Position numbers and translations under genes: made by a program
The notes under the pieces: model-generated
Databases searched by the model: none
What the model was told of the DNA's origin: nothing
Seen by the model: the letters and a program-made list of their open reading frames with translations, nothing else
Shown here: piece by piece, positions 24,366 through 31,916 of the stretch
How the letters are laid out: each line of letters begins with the position of its first letter
Position numbering within the stretch: the first letter of the stretch is position 1
NCBI GenBank assembly: GCA_028293565.1
Contig: JAQGON010000116.1
Span: forward strand, 1 to 41,434
Length of the DNA: 41,434 nt
Origin: Verrucomicrobiota bacterium
GTDB lineage: Bacteria; Verrucomicrobiota; Verrucomicrobiia; Opitutales; Opitutaceae
Direction of reading: 5' to 3'

Positions 24366-25856
24366 ATGAAATCCCACCTCCTCCGTCTCGCGTGGTTTGT
24401 CCTGCTCTGCCTCGCCGGCCGGGCCTCGGAAAGTCTCCTCGTCAAGAACGGCCTGTTCCTTCCGCTCGCGAAAGGCCTGCCCGAGACCTTCATCGGCTAC
24501 ATGACGGTCGGCGCGGACGGGCGCATCACCGCGCTCGCGGCGGGCGAGCCTCCCGCGGGGATCGTCGCCGAAAAGACGATCGACGCCGAAGGCCGGTTTG
24601 TCGCGCCCGGGTTCATCTCCGCGCACAGCCACCTGGCCTTCAGCCCGCTGCGCGGGCTCGGCAACACCGAGACGCTTTACGGCTGGATCGCCGCCAGCCA
24701 AAAATTCCTGAAGCCGACCACGGCCGACGACATCTACTGGTTCACGCTGCACGGTTCGCTCGACTTCATCCGCTGCGGGATCACGACGGCCTATGACTTC
24801 ACCACCTCGCCTTCGATCGGCGGCTTCGCCGCCGGCGTGGGCGAAATCGTGCCGCCGCCCGTGCTGAAGCCGGGCCCGTTCGAGGAGGCCCAGATCCGCG
24901 CGAAGATCGACGCCGGACTGCGGTTCATTGACAGCATCGGCATGCCGCGCGTCGGCACCGACGAGGAGATGATCGCACGGTTCGAAAAAATCGTCACCTA
25001 CGCCAAAACGACGTACGGCGCCAACCCGCTCTTCCTCAAGATGGCGCTGAGCGGCGGACTCCAGCGCGCCCCGACCAAGGCAACCGCGTATCTCGAGGCG
25101 CGCGTGATGAAGACCTTCGGCGTGCTCAACCAGTCGCACTTCCTGGAGAGCCCGGACCGCGTGCCGGAGCAGCAGGCCAAATTCTACTGGTACGAGGAAT
25201 CCGGCGCGCTGGGGCCGAATTTCATCTTCGGCCATTTCATCCAGACCACCCCCGACATCATCATGCGCGCCGCGCGTGCCGGAGCCAGCATGTCCTGGCA
25301 GCCCGCGTCCAACAGCCGCCTCGCCTCGGGGGTCGCGGACATTCCCCTTTACAAGGCGTTCGGGATGAAGATCGCGGTCGGGCTCGACAACCAGAACTGC
25401 ACCGACAACTCCGACCCCTTCAGCAACCTGCGCACGGGCCTGGCCCTGATCCGCACGAAATACAAGGACGCCAAGGCGCTCTCCGTGCGCGAAATGCTTT
25501 ATCTCCACACGCTCGGAAGCGCCGAGGTGCTGCAGATCGCCGACCAGGTCGGCAGCCTCGAGCCGGGCAAGTTCGCGGATTTCCTGATCGTCGACCCGCG
25601 CGATCCCGACACCGGTCCGCTGCACGACCCGGTGGCGACCTACGTGCTCGCGTGCGGGCTGCGCAATCTCAAGCAGGTCTACATTGGCGGAAAACTGGCC
25701 GCGGACGGATCGAAGATCCTCACCGCGGACGAGCCGCGCGTGATCGCCGAAGTCTATGCCCGCGTGGCCCGGATCCAGGCGCAGATCGACGCCGAAGCCA
25801 AGGCCGCCGCCGCGCTCGGCATCGGCCCGCCGCCGCACCCCTTCGCGCGGCGCTGA
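24366..25856 (+). CDS. Exported ATZ/TRZ-type metal-dependent amidohydrolase 3
   Basis: 496 residues, with signal peptide MKSHLLRLAWFVLLCLAGRA. It is a close paralogue of the preceding gene: GEIVPPPVLKPGPFEE, LFLKMALSGGLQRAPTK and NQSHFLESPDRVPEQQ match it almost residue for residue. Metal-site residues are H87, H89, H258, H290 and D341 (GLDNQNCTD). E261 fills the place of the glutamate in HxxE. Divergence between copies 2 and 3 is spread through the protein, including the 342-345 loop beside the metal aspartate (DQSC against NQNC), which may alter specificity. No terminator is evident after it. Confidence 0.9.
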   Translation: MKSHLLRLAWFVLLCLAGRASESLLVKNGLFLPLAKGLPETFIGYMTVGADGRITALAAGEPPAGIVAEKTIDAEGRFVAPGFISAHSHLAFSPLRGLGNTETLYGWIAASQKFLKPTTADDIYWFTLHGSLDFIRCGITTAYDFTTSPSIGGFAAGVGEIVPPPVLKPGPFEEAQIRAKIDAGLRFIDSIGMPRVGTDEEMIARFEKIVTYAKTTYGANPLFLKMALSGGLQRAPTKATAYLEARVMKTFGVLNQSHFLESPDRVPEQQAKFYWYEESGALGPNFIFGHFIQTTPDIIMRAARAGASMSWQPASNSRLASGVADIPLYKAFGMKIAVGLDNQNCTDNSDPFSNLRTGLALIRTKYKDAKALSVREMLYLHTLGSAEVLQIADQVGSLEPGKFADFLIVDPRDPDTGPLHDPVATYVLACGLRNLKQVYIGGKLAADGSKILTADEPRVIAEVYARVARIQAQIDAEAKAAAALGIGPPPHPFARR

Positions 25857-26067
25857 CGTTGTTCCGAGGCGCGGAGGCTCGCGGCGGATGCCGGGAAAAA
25901 CCGGAAAAGAGGATTGGGCCCGCGAATGGAAACCCCTTCAAAAATGAAAATCTTTCATCGTCCCTGACCTTTACGGCGCGCGCTTCGGGGATAGCGTATG
26001 CTTCGTCGGACGGCCCAACCCCTTGGAGCCGAGTTTGAGAGTAACCCAAAATTAGTTTCGTTTCCCC

Positions 26068-26757
26068 ATGAATGCCCTGAAATTTGCCTTCGTCGCGTGC
26101 GTTGCGTGCGCGTCCACTCTCGCCGCCCGCGCGGAAATGTCCGCCCAGGCGTGGCTCCGGCACTACTACCTGAATCCCCAGCCCGCCGAAGTGCCGCGCA
26201 TGGTCCAGGCGCTCAGTCACCAGGGATACTTTGACGAGTCGGCCGAGACGGCCGTCGCCATCGGCTTTTTCAGCACCGTCTTTGCCCAGAACCCGGATCG
26301 CGTGGACACGTGGCTCGCCGGATTCCGGAGCCTGCCGCGGAATCATCAGCGTCTGATGGCGGCGGCCTTGTGGCAGGCGGGAAATCCGCGTGGCGCCCCG
26401 ATGCTCCGTACGCTCAGCCAGTCCTCCGCCAGCCGCACCGAGATCCAGCAGCTTGCCGACCTGCCCAGCGCGCCCGTGGCCCGGACCGCGGTGCTCTCGC
26501 CCTCCTCGATGAACCTCCAGTGGGGCGCGTTTCTCGCGAGCGGCGACCGGAAATACATCACCAACGTCCTCGCTGCCATTGGCACGGGCGAGCCGGGTCT
26601 CGACGAGGCCGCGCGCTACGCCCTCGCGCAGAATGCCGCCGCGCACCCGCGCGTGATGGAGATCTGCCAGGCCGAACTCGCCAAGCAGCCGACCGGCGCG
26701 CAATCCGTCCTCCGCGCCGCGCTGGAAGACGCCGCCAAGGGCCACCCGCAATCCTGA
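26068..26757 (+). CDS. Exported hypothetical protein, helical
   Basis: 229 residues. The signal peptide is MNALKFAFVACVACASTLAA. The mature part is predicted mostly helical (SAQAWLRHYYLNPQPAEVP, LMAAALWQAGNPRGAPML, LDEAARYALAQNAAAHPRV), reminiscent of TPR- or HEAT-like scaffolds but without a clear repeat consensus. I do not recognise the family. It follows the amidohydrolases by 211 bp. That gap contains no gene and no clear promoter, so membership in the same transcript is uncertain. The final codons and stop fall inside the first unit of a 202-bp tandem duplication. Confidence 0.7.
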   Translation: MNALKFAFVACVACASTLAARAEMSAQAWLRHYYLNPQPAEVPRMVQALSHQGYFDESAETAVAIGFFSTVFAQNPDRVDTWLAGFRSLPRNHQRLMAAALWQAGNPRGAPMLRTLSQSSASRTEIQQLADLPSAPVARTAVLSPSSMNLQWGAFLASGDRKYITNVLAAIGTGEPGLDEAARYALAQNAAAHPRVMEICQAELAKQPTGAQSVLRAALEDAAKGHPQS

Positions 26758-26777
26758 ACGCGCAGCGGCCCGCCATC

Positions 26778-26871
26778 GGGTGGAGCGCGTTGCCCTCAAC
26801 GCGCTGGGGATTTGAGCTCGCCTTGATTGCCGACGGAGCCGCCAGCGCGTTAGGGGCAACGCGCTCCACCC
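26778..26871. repeat. Palindromic repeat family B, copy 2
   Basis: GGGTGGAGCGCGTTGCCC pairs with the closing GGGGCAACGCGCTCCACCC. The centre carries the same CTTGATTGCCGACGGAGC block as copy 1. It sits in unit 1 of the 202-bp duplication. Confidence 0.85.
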
Positions 26872-26980
26872 GCGGATGAACGGAACTCGTTCACCCGCTC
26901 TTTCGCGAAATAAATTTCACGCCGGCTGGCGGCCAGGCGGAGCCTGGTTGCAATCCTGAACGCGCAGCGACCCGCCACCT

Positions 26981-27073
26981 GGTGGAGCGCGTTACCCTCA
27001 ACGCGCTGGGGATTTGAGCTCGCCTTGATTGCCGACGGAGCCGCCAGCGCGTTAGGGGCAACGCGCTCCACCC
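26981..27073. repeat. Palindromic repeat family B, copy 3
   Basis: Nearly identical to copy 2 (one base change, GTTACCC for GTTGCCC, in the left arm) because it was carried by the 202-bp tandem duplication. The central CTTGATTGCCGACGGAGC block is unchanged. Confidence 0.85.
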
Positions 27074-27176
27074 GCGATGAACGGAACTCGTTTCACCCGC
27101 TCTTTCGCGAAATAAATTTCATGCCGGCTGGCGGCCCGGCGGAGCCTGGTTGGCATGTGGGGTGCATGACGGGGTC

Positions 27177-27806
27177 ATGCCTTCCCGATTTCCGCCCGCC
27201 ACCGCCGCTTCGAACACCGTTCGCACGGCCTCGGCCTCCCTGCTGCTGTGCCTGGTGGGAATGTTGACCGCCCCGTCGGTCCTCGCCGCCGAATCCCCGG
27301 CTGTGGCGGTGCTCGAGGGTACACCCTGGTCTCCGGGCGATCCGCTGCGGTACGGCGCAGCGGAAATGGAAGTGCTGCTGTGCGCGGCTCAGCTGCACCA
27401 GAACCATCCGCTGGCTGGGATCGTGGGGGTGGGCAACCGCCGGGGGCTTCTTCAACCCGCCACCGAAGCGGCGCTGCGCCGGGTCGCCCTGATGGGCCTG
27501 ACCGTGGTGCGGGTCGCGCGCAACGGAGCGACGCAGGAAAATGGGGAGGATGTCTTCGTCGAAGCCGGCGGCCTCTCTCCTGCCGCGGCGAAAAACCTGC
27601 TCGCCGCGTGCCTGGCGCGCTTCGGCGCCCCGCCGGCGGCGGCCGATCCCGTGCATCCGACCCCGCGCGAGTCGGCGGCCATCCATGCCAAGCTCGCTCT
27701 TTTCCAGCAGGCGTTCGATGCGGCGGCGCTCGGCGCGACGGATCGGTTGGCCGGGTCCAACCCCATGGGTCGGGAGACCCATGCTACCACGCTCGCGCTG
27801 CGTTGA
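27177..27806 (+). CDS. Exported protein resembling an isolated asparaginase C-terminal domain
   Basis: 209 residues from the ATG at 27177. The signal peptide ends about TAPSVLAAESP (near residue 40). The mature region LAGIVGVGNRRGLLQPATEA, with GLTVVRVARNG and EAGGLSPAAAKNLLAACLARF, resembles the C-terminal half of bacterial L-asparaginases (G-I-V-x-x-G-x-G-N, V-V-R-x-S-R, LSPxKAR). The N-terminal domain with both catalytic threonines is absent, so asparaginase activity is unlikely; an adaptor, binding or decaying role is possible. The last 15 or so residues (NPMGRETHATTLALR) are encoded by an arm of a family D repeat and what follows, so the original C terminus was probably replaced. Family identification is by eye. 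Confidence 0.55.
   Translation: MPSRFPPATAASNTVRTASASLLLCLVGMLTAPSVLAAESPAVAVLEGTPWSPGDPLRYGAAEMEVLLCAAQLHQNHPLAGIVGVGNRRGLLQPATEAALRRVALMGLTVVRVARNGATQENGEDVFVEAGGLSPAAAKNLLAACLARFGAPPAAADPVHPTPRESAAIHAKLALFQQAFDAAALGATDRLAGSNPMGRETHATTLALR
27764..27787. repeat. Palindromic repeat family D, single arm
   Basis: CATGGGTCGGGAGACCCATG then CTAC matches the right arm of the complete copy (12451-12473), with compensating changes that keep the GGGTC/GACCC self-pairing. It lies inside the 3' end of the preceding coding region and contributes several codons. Confidence 0.65.
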
Positions 27807-27812
27807 ACCCGT

Positions 27813-28309
27813 TCACCTCGCCGCCGCCTTAAGCCCGGCGATATCGAGTTTTTTCATGTTCATCATCGCCGCGAACACGCGGTCTCTTTTTTCGTGGTCC
27901 TTGCTCATGACGAGTTGCGGGAGGATCCGCGGGACGATCTGCCATGAGAGTCCGAACTTGTCCTTGAGCCATCCGCATTGCTGCGAGTTTTTCGGGCCGC
28001 CGCGCTTCAGTTTGTTCCAGAAGTAATCGACCTCCTTCTGGGTGTCGCAGAACACCTGGAACGAGATCGCCTCGCTGAACTTGAAAAGCGGGCCGCCGTT
28101 CAGCGCGGTGAACGTTTGCCCGTCGAGGGAAAATTCCACGGTCATGACCGTGCCGGTCTTGCGTCCATGAATTTCCCGGCCCGCCCGGGGTACCGGGAAA
28201 TCGTCGTGATCTTCGACCGTTTGAAAATCCCGGCATAATACCGCGCCGCCTGCTCGGCCTGGTGATCGAACCAGAGGCAGGGAGAGATCGTCTGAATGGA
28301 GGTTTTCAT
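27813..28309 (-). pseudogene. VOC-superfamily (PhnB/3-demethylubiquinone methyltransferase-like) gene with a frameshift
   Basis: The first part, from the ATG at 28309, reads MKTSIQTISPCLWFDHQAEQ and AARYYAGIFKRSKITTISRYP. The second part is in another frame: GREIHGRKTGTVMTVEFSLD, GQTFTALNGGPLFKFSEAIS, then FQVFCDTQKEVDYFWNKL to the end at 27813. Joined, they give about 165 residues, the usual length for this family. The reading frame is lost around 28165-28195, in a run rich in G and C (CCCCGGGCGGGCCGGG), consistent with one missing base. Either the gene is broken or the sequence has an indel error there. Family members often act in resistance or small-molecule binding, but many are uncharacterised. 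Confidence 0.8.
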
Positions 28310-28389
28310 GATTTTTGTGGAAGGGTGATCTTTATCCTCAACGTTCCGGTCCGTCCATTTCGGACACCTTGGTGGTTTTTCCGCCCCAT

Positions 28390-28612
28390 GATTGAAACGG
28401 CGAAGCCGGCACCAATTCGGTCCGGAAGATTGGCCGCAAAAATGCGCAAGGGCTCCAGGGTGGCGAAGGAGCTGCCATCGCGCCCATAGGCGCACGGGAG
28501 ATTCGATTCGGAGTCCTGGAGCCCTTGCGCTTTTTCGCGGCCAACTTTCCCCTCGGCATCCCTGCGGAGGATGGAAATTCAGCGTGGCGACAGTTTTATT
28601 TGAATGCCCTCA
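28390..28612. repeat. MITE-like repeat family C, copy 3
   Basis: The inner palindrome pairs GCAAAAATGCGCAAGGGCTC (from about 28435) with GAGCCCTTGCGCTTTTTCGC. The right end (CAGCGTGGCGACAG, then TTTTATTTGAATGCCCT) aligns with the right end of copy 1; the left end has decayed. It fills most of the 350-bp gap between the broken VOC gene and the small ORF at 28660. I see no gene in that gap. Confidence 0.75.
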
Positions 28613-28659
28613 GCCCGGCGCTTCGCCACCGGAATCCCGATATCTTCCGGCGAAGGCCA

Positions 28660-28818
28660 TCACGACGAATGTGGTTTGTCCCAGAGCGGCTTGCCCGATT
28701 CAACGGGCTTTCCCTTGAGCGCTTCCTTGCCATGAGGCACTTGGGGCGCGCGGGCATTGTCCTTCTGCTGCTTTGCCTTGGCCGCCACGGCATCCGGATC
28801 TTTTTCTTGAGGGTTCAT
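28660..28818 (-). CDS. Small hydrophilic protein (52 residues), hypothetical
   Basis: The frame reads MNPQEKDPDAVAAKAKQQKD, then NARAPQVPHGKEALKGKPVE and SGKPLWDKPHSS. It is rich in Lys, Pro, Gln and Ala with no hydrophobic core, so probably disordered. An AAGGG lies about 4 bases before the ATG, a better ribosome binding site than most genes in this window have. I do not recognise it. It could be a genuine small protein or a chance ORF. It is read in the same direction as the TPR gene upstream of it. Confidence 0.4.
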   Translation of the reverse strand: MNPQEKDPDAVAAKAKQQKDNARAPQVPHGKEALKGKPVESGKPLWDKPHSS

Positions 28819-28930
28819 GCACCCTTAGTCTGCGCGGCAGGCGCGGAGTTCGAAAAAAAGTCCAGGGCACGACCGCCTACGATAACCCAGCGACCTGGAG
28901 TCCCGCCGGGACAATCCCGACCGATCCTGA

Positions 28931-30700
28931 TTACGGCGCGGTCAGCGCCATCTTCCCGTCCTCCGCCTGCCCCGCTGAGGGGGTCGAGGCGAGATAGTCC
29001 TTCGCATGGGCGAGCTCGGGGCGGCCCCCGTCCGCGTGCGCGGTCTGCTCGGCGAGCTTCGCATAATAGCGCCGCGCGGCTGGGTGCTCCCCGGCGCGCT
29101 CGGCGGCCTGCGCGGCGCCGTACAATCCGCGGAAACGGGCCGGGTAGATTTTCAGCGCGGCTTCAAAGGCGGCGAGCGCCTCCTGTGGCCGGCCGAGCTG
29201 CAGCAGCAGATCGCCCAGCTGCTCGCGGGCCGGAATCAACGCACCGGGCGAGACCGGATGCTTGCCCAGGTCGTCCTCCGCCTGCGCGGTGCGGCGCAAG
29301 AGATCAAGCGCTTCGTCCTTCCGGCCTTCGCCGAACGCCACCCAGGCCGTCGCCGCCTGCAGCTGAAGCTCGAGGTGCCGCTTGAAATACGCGAATCTCA
29401 CGTCGGTCGTGGCATCGTGCAGTCGATGCATCCGCTCGATCGCCTGCCGCGCCCCGGCCAGGTCACCCCCACGGGCGCGGCCGATGGCATGGGCATATTC
29501 GATCAGCGCCTCCACGAATGGAAACCGGCCCCAGTGCGGCACCGCCGGCACCGTCAGCGCCGAGGCTTCCGTCCACGCGTTGCGCTCGAGCGCGTAACGC
29601 GCGGGCACGGCCGCCAGCGCGTACGCCGCCGTGAACTCCAGCTCGGGATTCGTCGTCCGCACGGCGCCGACGACGTCCAGCACCTCCTTCGCCTGGGTAT
29701 CCTTCGCCTGCTGCAGGCAGGAATAGGCCATGTAATCCAGGGCGTGGAGTTCCTCGGATTCCGTGGCGCTCCGCTGACGCTTCGCCGCGTACGCCCGCGA
29801 CGCCGCCGCGGAATCCCGGTTGGCCGCGATCGCGTCATCCCACAGGCCGAGGCGCGTGTAGATGTGCGACGGCATGTGCAGCGCGTGCGGCACCCAGGGC
29901 GCGATCGCGCCGTACGCCTTCGCCGCCGGCAGTCCGCGCCGCGCCAGCTGCGGATAATCGTAGCTGTGAATGAGGTAGTGCGCGACTCCGGGGTGATTCG
30001 GGTTTCTTTTCCACAGTTCCTCGAGGATCGCCGCCGCTTTCAACTGGTTGGAAAGCGTGACGTCCGTCGGCACCGCATAGCCCACCGACAGGACGGCCAG
30101 CGCATAAAACACCTCCGTTTCGAAATCGTCGGGATATCGGGCGAAGAGCTCGCGCATCGCCTTTTCGTAGGCGACCACCCGGTCCGGCGCACCGACGGGT
30201 CCATGGCAGGATTGGCCGACCGGCGCAGTGACCGGGCTTTCCGTGGCATTGTAATAAGCCGCGATCGCCGCGATGAACCTCCGCTCGCGGTCGCTGCCCG
30301 CGTTCATGGCCAGCGCCTTGCCGGCCGCCGCCTTGCCCGCACGCATTTCCTCCGGCGTCGGAGGCGTCCAGATCGGATGCCACCACGTCATCGCGATCCC
30401 CCACTGCGCCATGGCGCAGCGCGGATCCCGCTCGGCGACCGACGTGAAAATCCGCCGCGCTTCCTCGTAGAAGAACGAGTGCAGCAGCGCCACCCCGCGG
30501 GTGAAGTCCGCCTGGACCGCCGCGTCGCAGGTCACGGGAAAATCCACCGCGCCCGCCGTGCGCAGGTCGCCGGGTTCGTACATCGTCGCGGAGGGTTCAA
30601 CGGCCCGCAGCGCGGGCCCGAGCGTCAGCGCCGCAAGCGCGGCAATGGCGCCGAATCCCCGGCGCGTGAAGGCAACAATCGATGGTTCAAGCAGGTTCAT
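28931..30700 (-). CDS. Exported TPR-containing protein
   Basis: 589 residues from the ATG at 30700 (MNLLEPSIVAFTRRGFGAIA, then a hydrophobic stretch ending about ALRAVEPS), which looks like a twin-arginine-like or Sec signal (TRRGF followed by a hydrophobic core). The mature protein has TPR-like helices throughout, with conserved blocks AVQADFTRGVALLHSFFYEEA (about 58-78), MAQWGIAMTWWHPIW, NPNHPGVAHYLIHSYD and PHALHMPSHIYTRLGLW. The last two are typical of a widespread uncharacterised TPR family. At the C terminus is a classical TPR (LGRPQEALAAFEAALKIYP). Function is unknown. The upstream in-frame start at 30799 would add about 33 residues before the signal and is not preferred. Confidence 0.8.
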   Translation of the reverse strand: MNLLEPSIVAFTRRGFGAIAALAALTLGPALRAVEPSATMYEPGDLRTAGAVDFPVTCDAAVQADFTRGVALLHSFFYEEARRIFTSVAERDPRCAMAQWGIAMTWWHPIWTPPTPEEMRAGKAAAGKALAMNAGSDRERRFIAAIAAYYNATESPVTAPVGQSCHGPVGAPDRVVAYEKAMRELFARYPDDFETEVFYALAVLSVGYAVPTDVTLSNQLKAAAILEELWKRNPNHPGVAHYLIHSYDYPQLARRGLPAAKAYGAIAPWVPHALHMPSHIYTRLGLWDDAIAANRDSAAASRAYAAKRQRSATESEELHALDYMAYSCLQQAKDTQAKEVLDVVGAVRTTNPELEFTAAYALAAVPARYALERNAWTEASALTVPAVPHWGRFPFVEALIEYAHAIGRARGGDLAGARQAIERMHRLHDATTDVRFAYFKRHLELQLQAATAWVAFGEGRKDEALDLLRRTAQAEDDLGKHPVSPGALIPAREQLGDLLLQLGRPQEALAAFEAALKIYPARFRGLYGAAQAAERAGEHPAARRYYAKLAEQTAHADGGRPELAHAKDYLASTPSAGQAEDGKMALTAP

Positions 30701-30808
30701 GTCGGCGGAAACCCGGTATAGAACGCCGACCTCGGAGGTCAAGGAGCGCCACATCAGCTCGCTTCGACCCGAATCCGTGCACTTGCTCCCACCCTCCAAC
30801 CGGATCGA

Positions 30809-30832
30809 CCTTCGCGCCCTTCGCGGTAAAAC
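30809..30832. repeat. Palindromic repeat family E, single arm
   Basis: CCTTCGCGCCCTTCGCGGTA with AAAC after it equals the right arm of the complete copy at 32522-32605. No left arm is found nearby. It lies between the TPR gene and the response regulator gene. Confidence 0.65.
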
Positions 30833-30863
30833 AGGTTGTCGTGCCGGCCAACAGGCCGAGCCC

Positions 30864-31271
30864 CTACGAATTCATCCGCTCCTCGAGAATCTTCGTCACC
30901 TGCGCCGGGGTCATCGGTTTCTCGAAGAAACCGGCGAGCGGGTGCTTCTCGATGTCCTTCCGCAGCAGAGACGCGCCGACCCCCGTGCAGATGTACGTCG
31001 CCGGCCGCACCACCGCGGGGTTCGCCGCAATCCAATCGAGCACCTGGAGGCCGTTCATCCGCGGCATTTCCACGTCGAGAAACAGGATGTCCGGATACGG
31101 ATATTTCTTCCGGTCCGCGAACGGCCCGTTCCCCGCCAGATAATCCGTCACCTCGACCCCGCTCCATACATAGTGAACAAAAACCCAGCCCGGCCGCACC
31201 AGCAGATGATCCCACATCAGCTGGTCGTTCAGGTCGTCTTCCGCCACCAGGAGATTAAGTTTCAGAGGCAT
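30864..31271 (-). CDS. Single-domain response regulator (receiver only)
   Basis: 135 residues, all receiver domain. The acidic pocket is AEDDLND (D12, D13), the phosphoacceptor is D66 in ILFLDVEMPRMNG, the conserved Thr is T96 in YICTGVG and the Lys is K118 in FFEKPMTP. The insertion GNGPFADRKKYPYPD before the phosphorylated Asp is the mark of the CheY-like Rcp1 subgroup, normally phosphorylated by phytochrome-type or other hybrid histidine kinases. No kinase gene or output domain is adjacent, so it probably works by protein-protein contact with a partner encoded elsewhere. Confidence 0.92.
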   Translation of the reverse strand: MPLKLNLLVAEDDLNDQLMWDHLLVRPGWVFVHYVWSGVEVTDYLAGNGPFADRKKYPYPDILFLDVEMPRMNGLQVLDWIAANPAVVRPATYICTGVGASLLRKDIEKHPLAGFFEKPMTPAQVTKILEERMNS

Positions 31272-31370
31272 CGCGTCGGAAGATGGAGGAAATGACCGGT
31301 TCGTCCATCCCGCGCAAAGAAAACGCCTACCGGAATCCGGGTAGTAATAGAACGAGCCAGGCAGACTGAA

Positions 31371-31895
31371 ATGCGAATGATTAGCGTTCCGATCTTTGCC
31401 ATGACCATCCTCATCGTCGTTTTCATCGTCCTGCTGGCCATGGTTGCTCTCCTCGCGGCCCTGAAGCGAAAGGACGCGCCGATCCCCGCGTCGCAGGCCT
31501 ATTACCTGCGGAAATCGCTTCTGTCGCCGGCGGAACGCTCCTTTCTCGGCGCACTCGATCCGGTGCTACCGCCCGAGATTCGCGTGTTCTCGAAGGTGCG
31601 GCTCGAGGATCTTTTCGGAGTCAAAAGCGGCCTGGGCCAGGGCGCGGTCATGGCGGCGCGCAATCGCATCAACCGAAAACACGTCGATTTCATCCTCGTC
31701 CGCGCAAACGATCTCGCGCCGGTCGCAGGGATCGAGCTCGACGACAGCTCGCATGGCGCGAAAGCGCGCCAGGAACGCGATCTCTTTGTCGACGAACTTT
31801 TCAAGGGCGCCGGACTGCCGCTCCTCCGCTTCCCCGCCCAGCGCTCCTACAGCCTCACCGAAATGAGAACCAAGGTCCAGGCGCTGCTGTCATGA
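31371..31895 (+). CDS. DUF2726 protein with N-terminal membrane anchor
   Basis: 174 residues. One membrane helix (IFAMTILIVVFIVLLAMVAL, about 8-28) precedes a cytoplasmic DUF2726 domain. Its blocks are LLSPAERSFLGAL, then VFSKVRLEDLF, RNRINRKHVDFILV, GIELDDSSHG and AGLPLLRFPAQRSY. The ELDD and KHVDF positions resemble the active-site region of PD-(D/E)xK nuclease-like folds, but nuclease activity is not established for this family. It is divergent from the response regulator gene, 99 bp apart. An alternative start two codons downstream (ATG at 31377) is possible. Confidence 0.85.
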   Translation: MRMISVPIFAMTILIVVFIVLLAMVALLAALKRKDAPIPASQAYYLRKSLLSPAERSFLGALDPVLPPEIRVFSKVRLEDLFGVKSGLGQGAVMAARNRINRKHVDFILVRANDLAPVAGIELDDSSHGAKARQERDLFVDELFKGAGLPLLRFPAQRSYSLTEMRTKVQALLS

Positions 31896-31916
31896 CCCGC
31901 CCCGCCGCGTCTTTCG

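Larger units (their letters stand above)
26749..27152. repeat. 202-bp tandem duplication
   Basis: The unit beginning CAATCCTGAACGCGCAGCG occurs at 26749-26950 and again at 26951-27152, in direct head-to-tail order with few differences. Each unit contains a complete family B palindrome, an AT-richer segment (CTCTTTCGCGAAATAAATTT) and a closing GCCGGCTGGCGGC / GCGGAGCCTGGTTG. The first unit starts inside the last codons of the hypothetical gene, so the second carries a silent copy of that gene end. It fills nearly all of the 419-bp gap before the asparaginase-like gene, and no gene is seen in it. Confidence 0.9.

Noticed and set aside
21194-24493. A 1099-codon open frame on the minus strand opposite the receptor end and two amidohydrolase genes.
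   Set aside because: It is antisense to genes with clear motifs, its translation is rich in Arg, Gly, Asp, Val and His with no domain, and such frames are common opposite GC-rich coding sequence.
26749-27152. CRISPR-like array suggested by repeated segments.
   Set aside because: Only two 202-bp units, no short spacers, and the inner parts are palindromic intergenic repeats; no cas genes in the window.
27177-27806. Calling the gene a functional L-asparaginase.
   Set aside because: The N-terminal domain with the catalytic threonines is missing.
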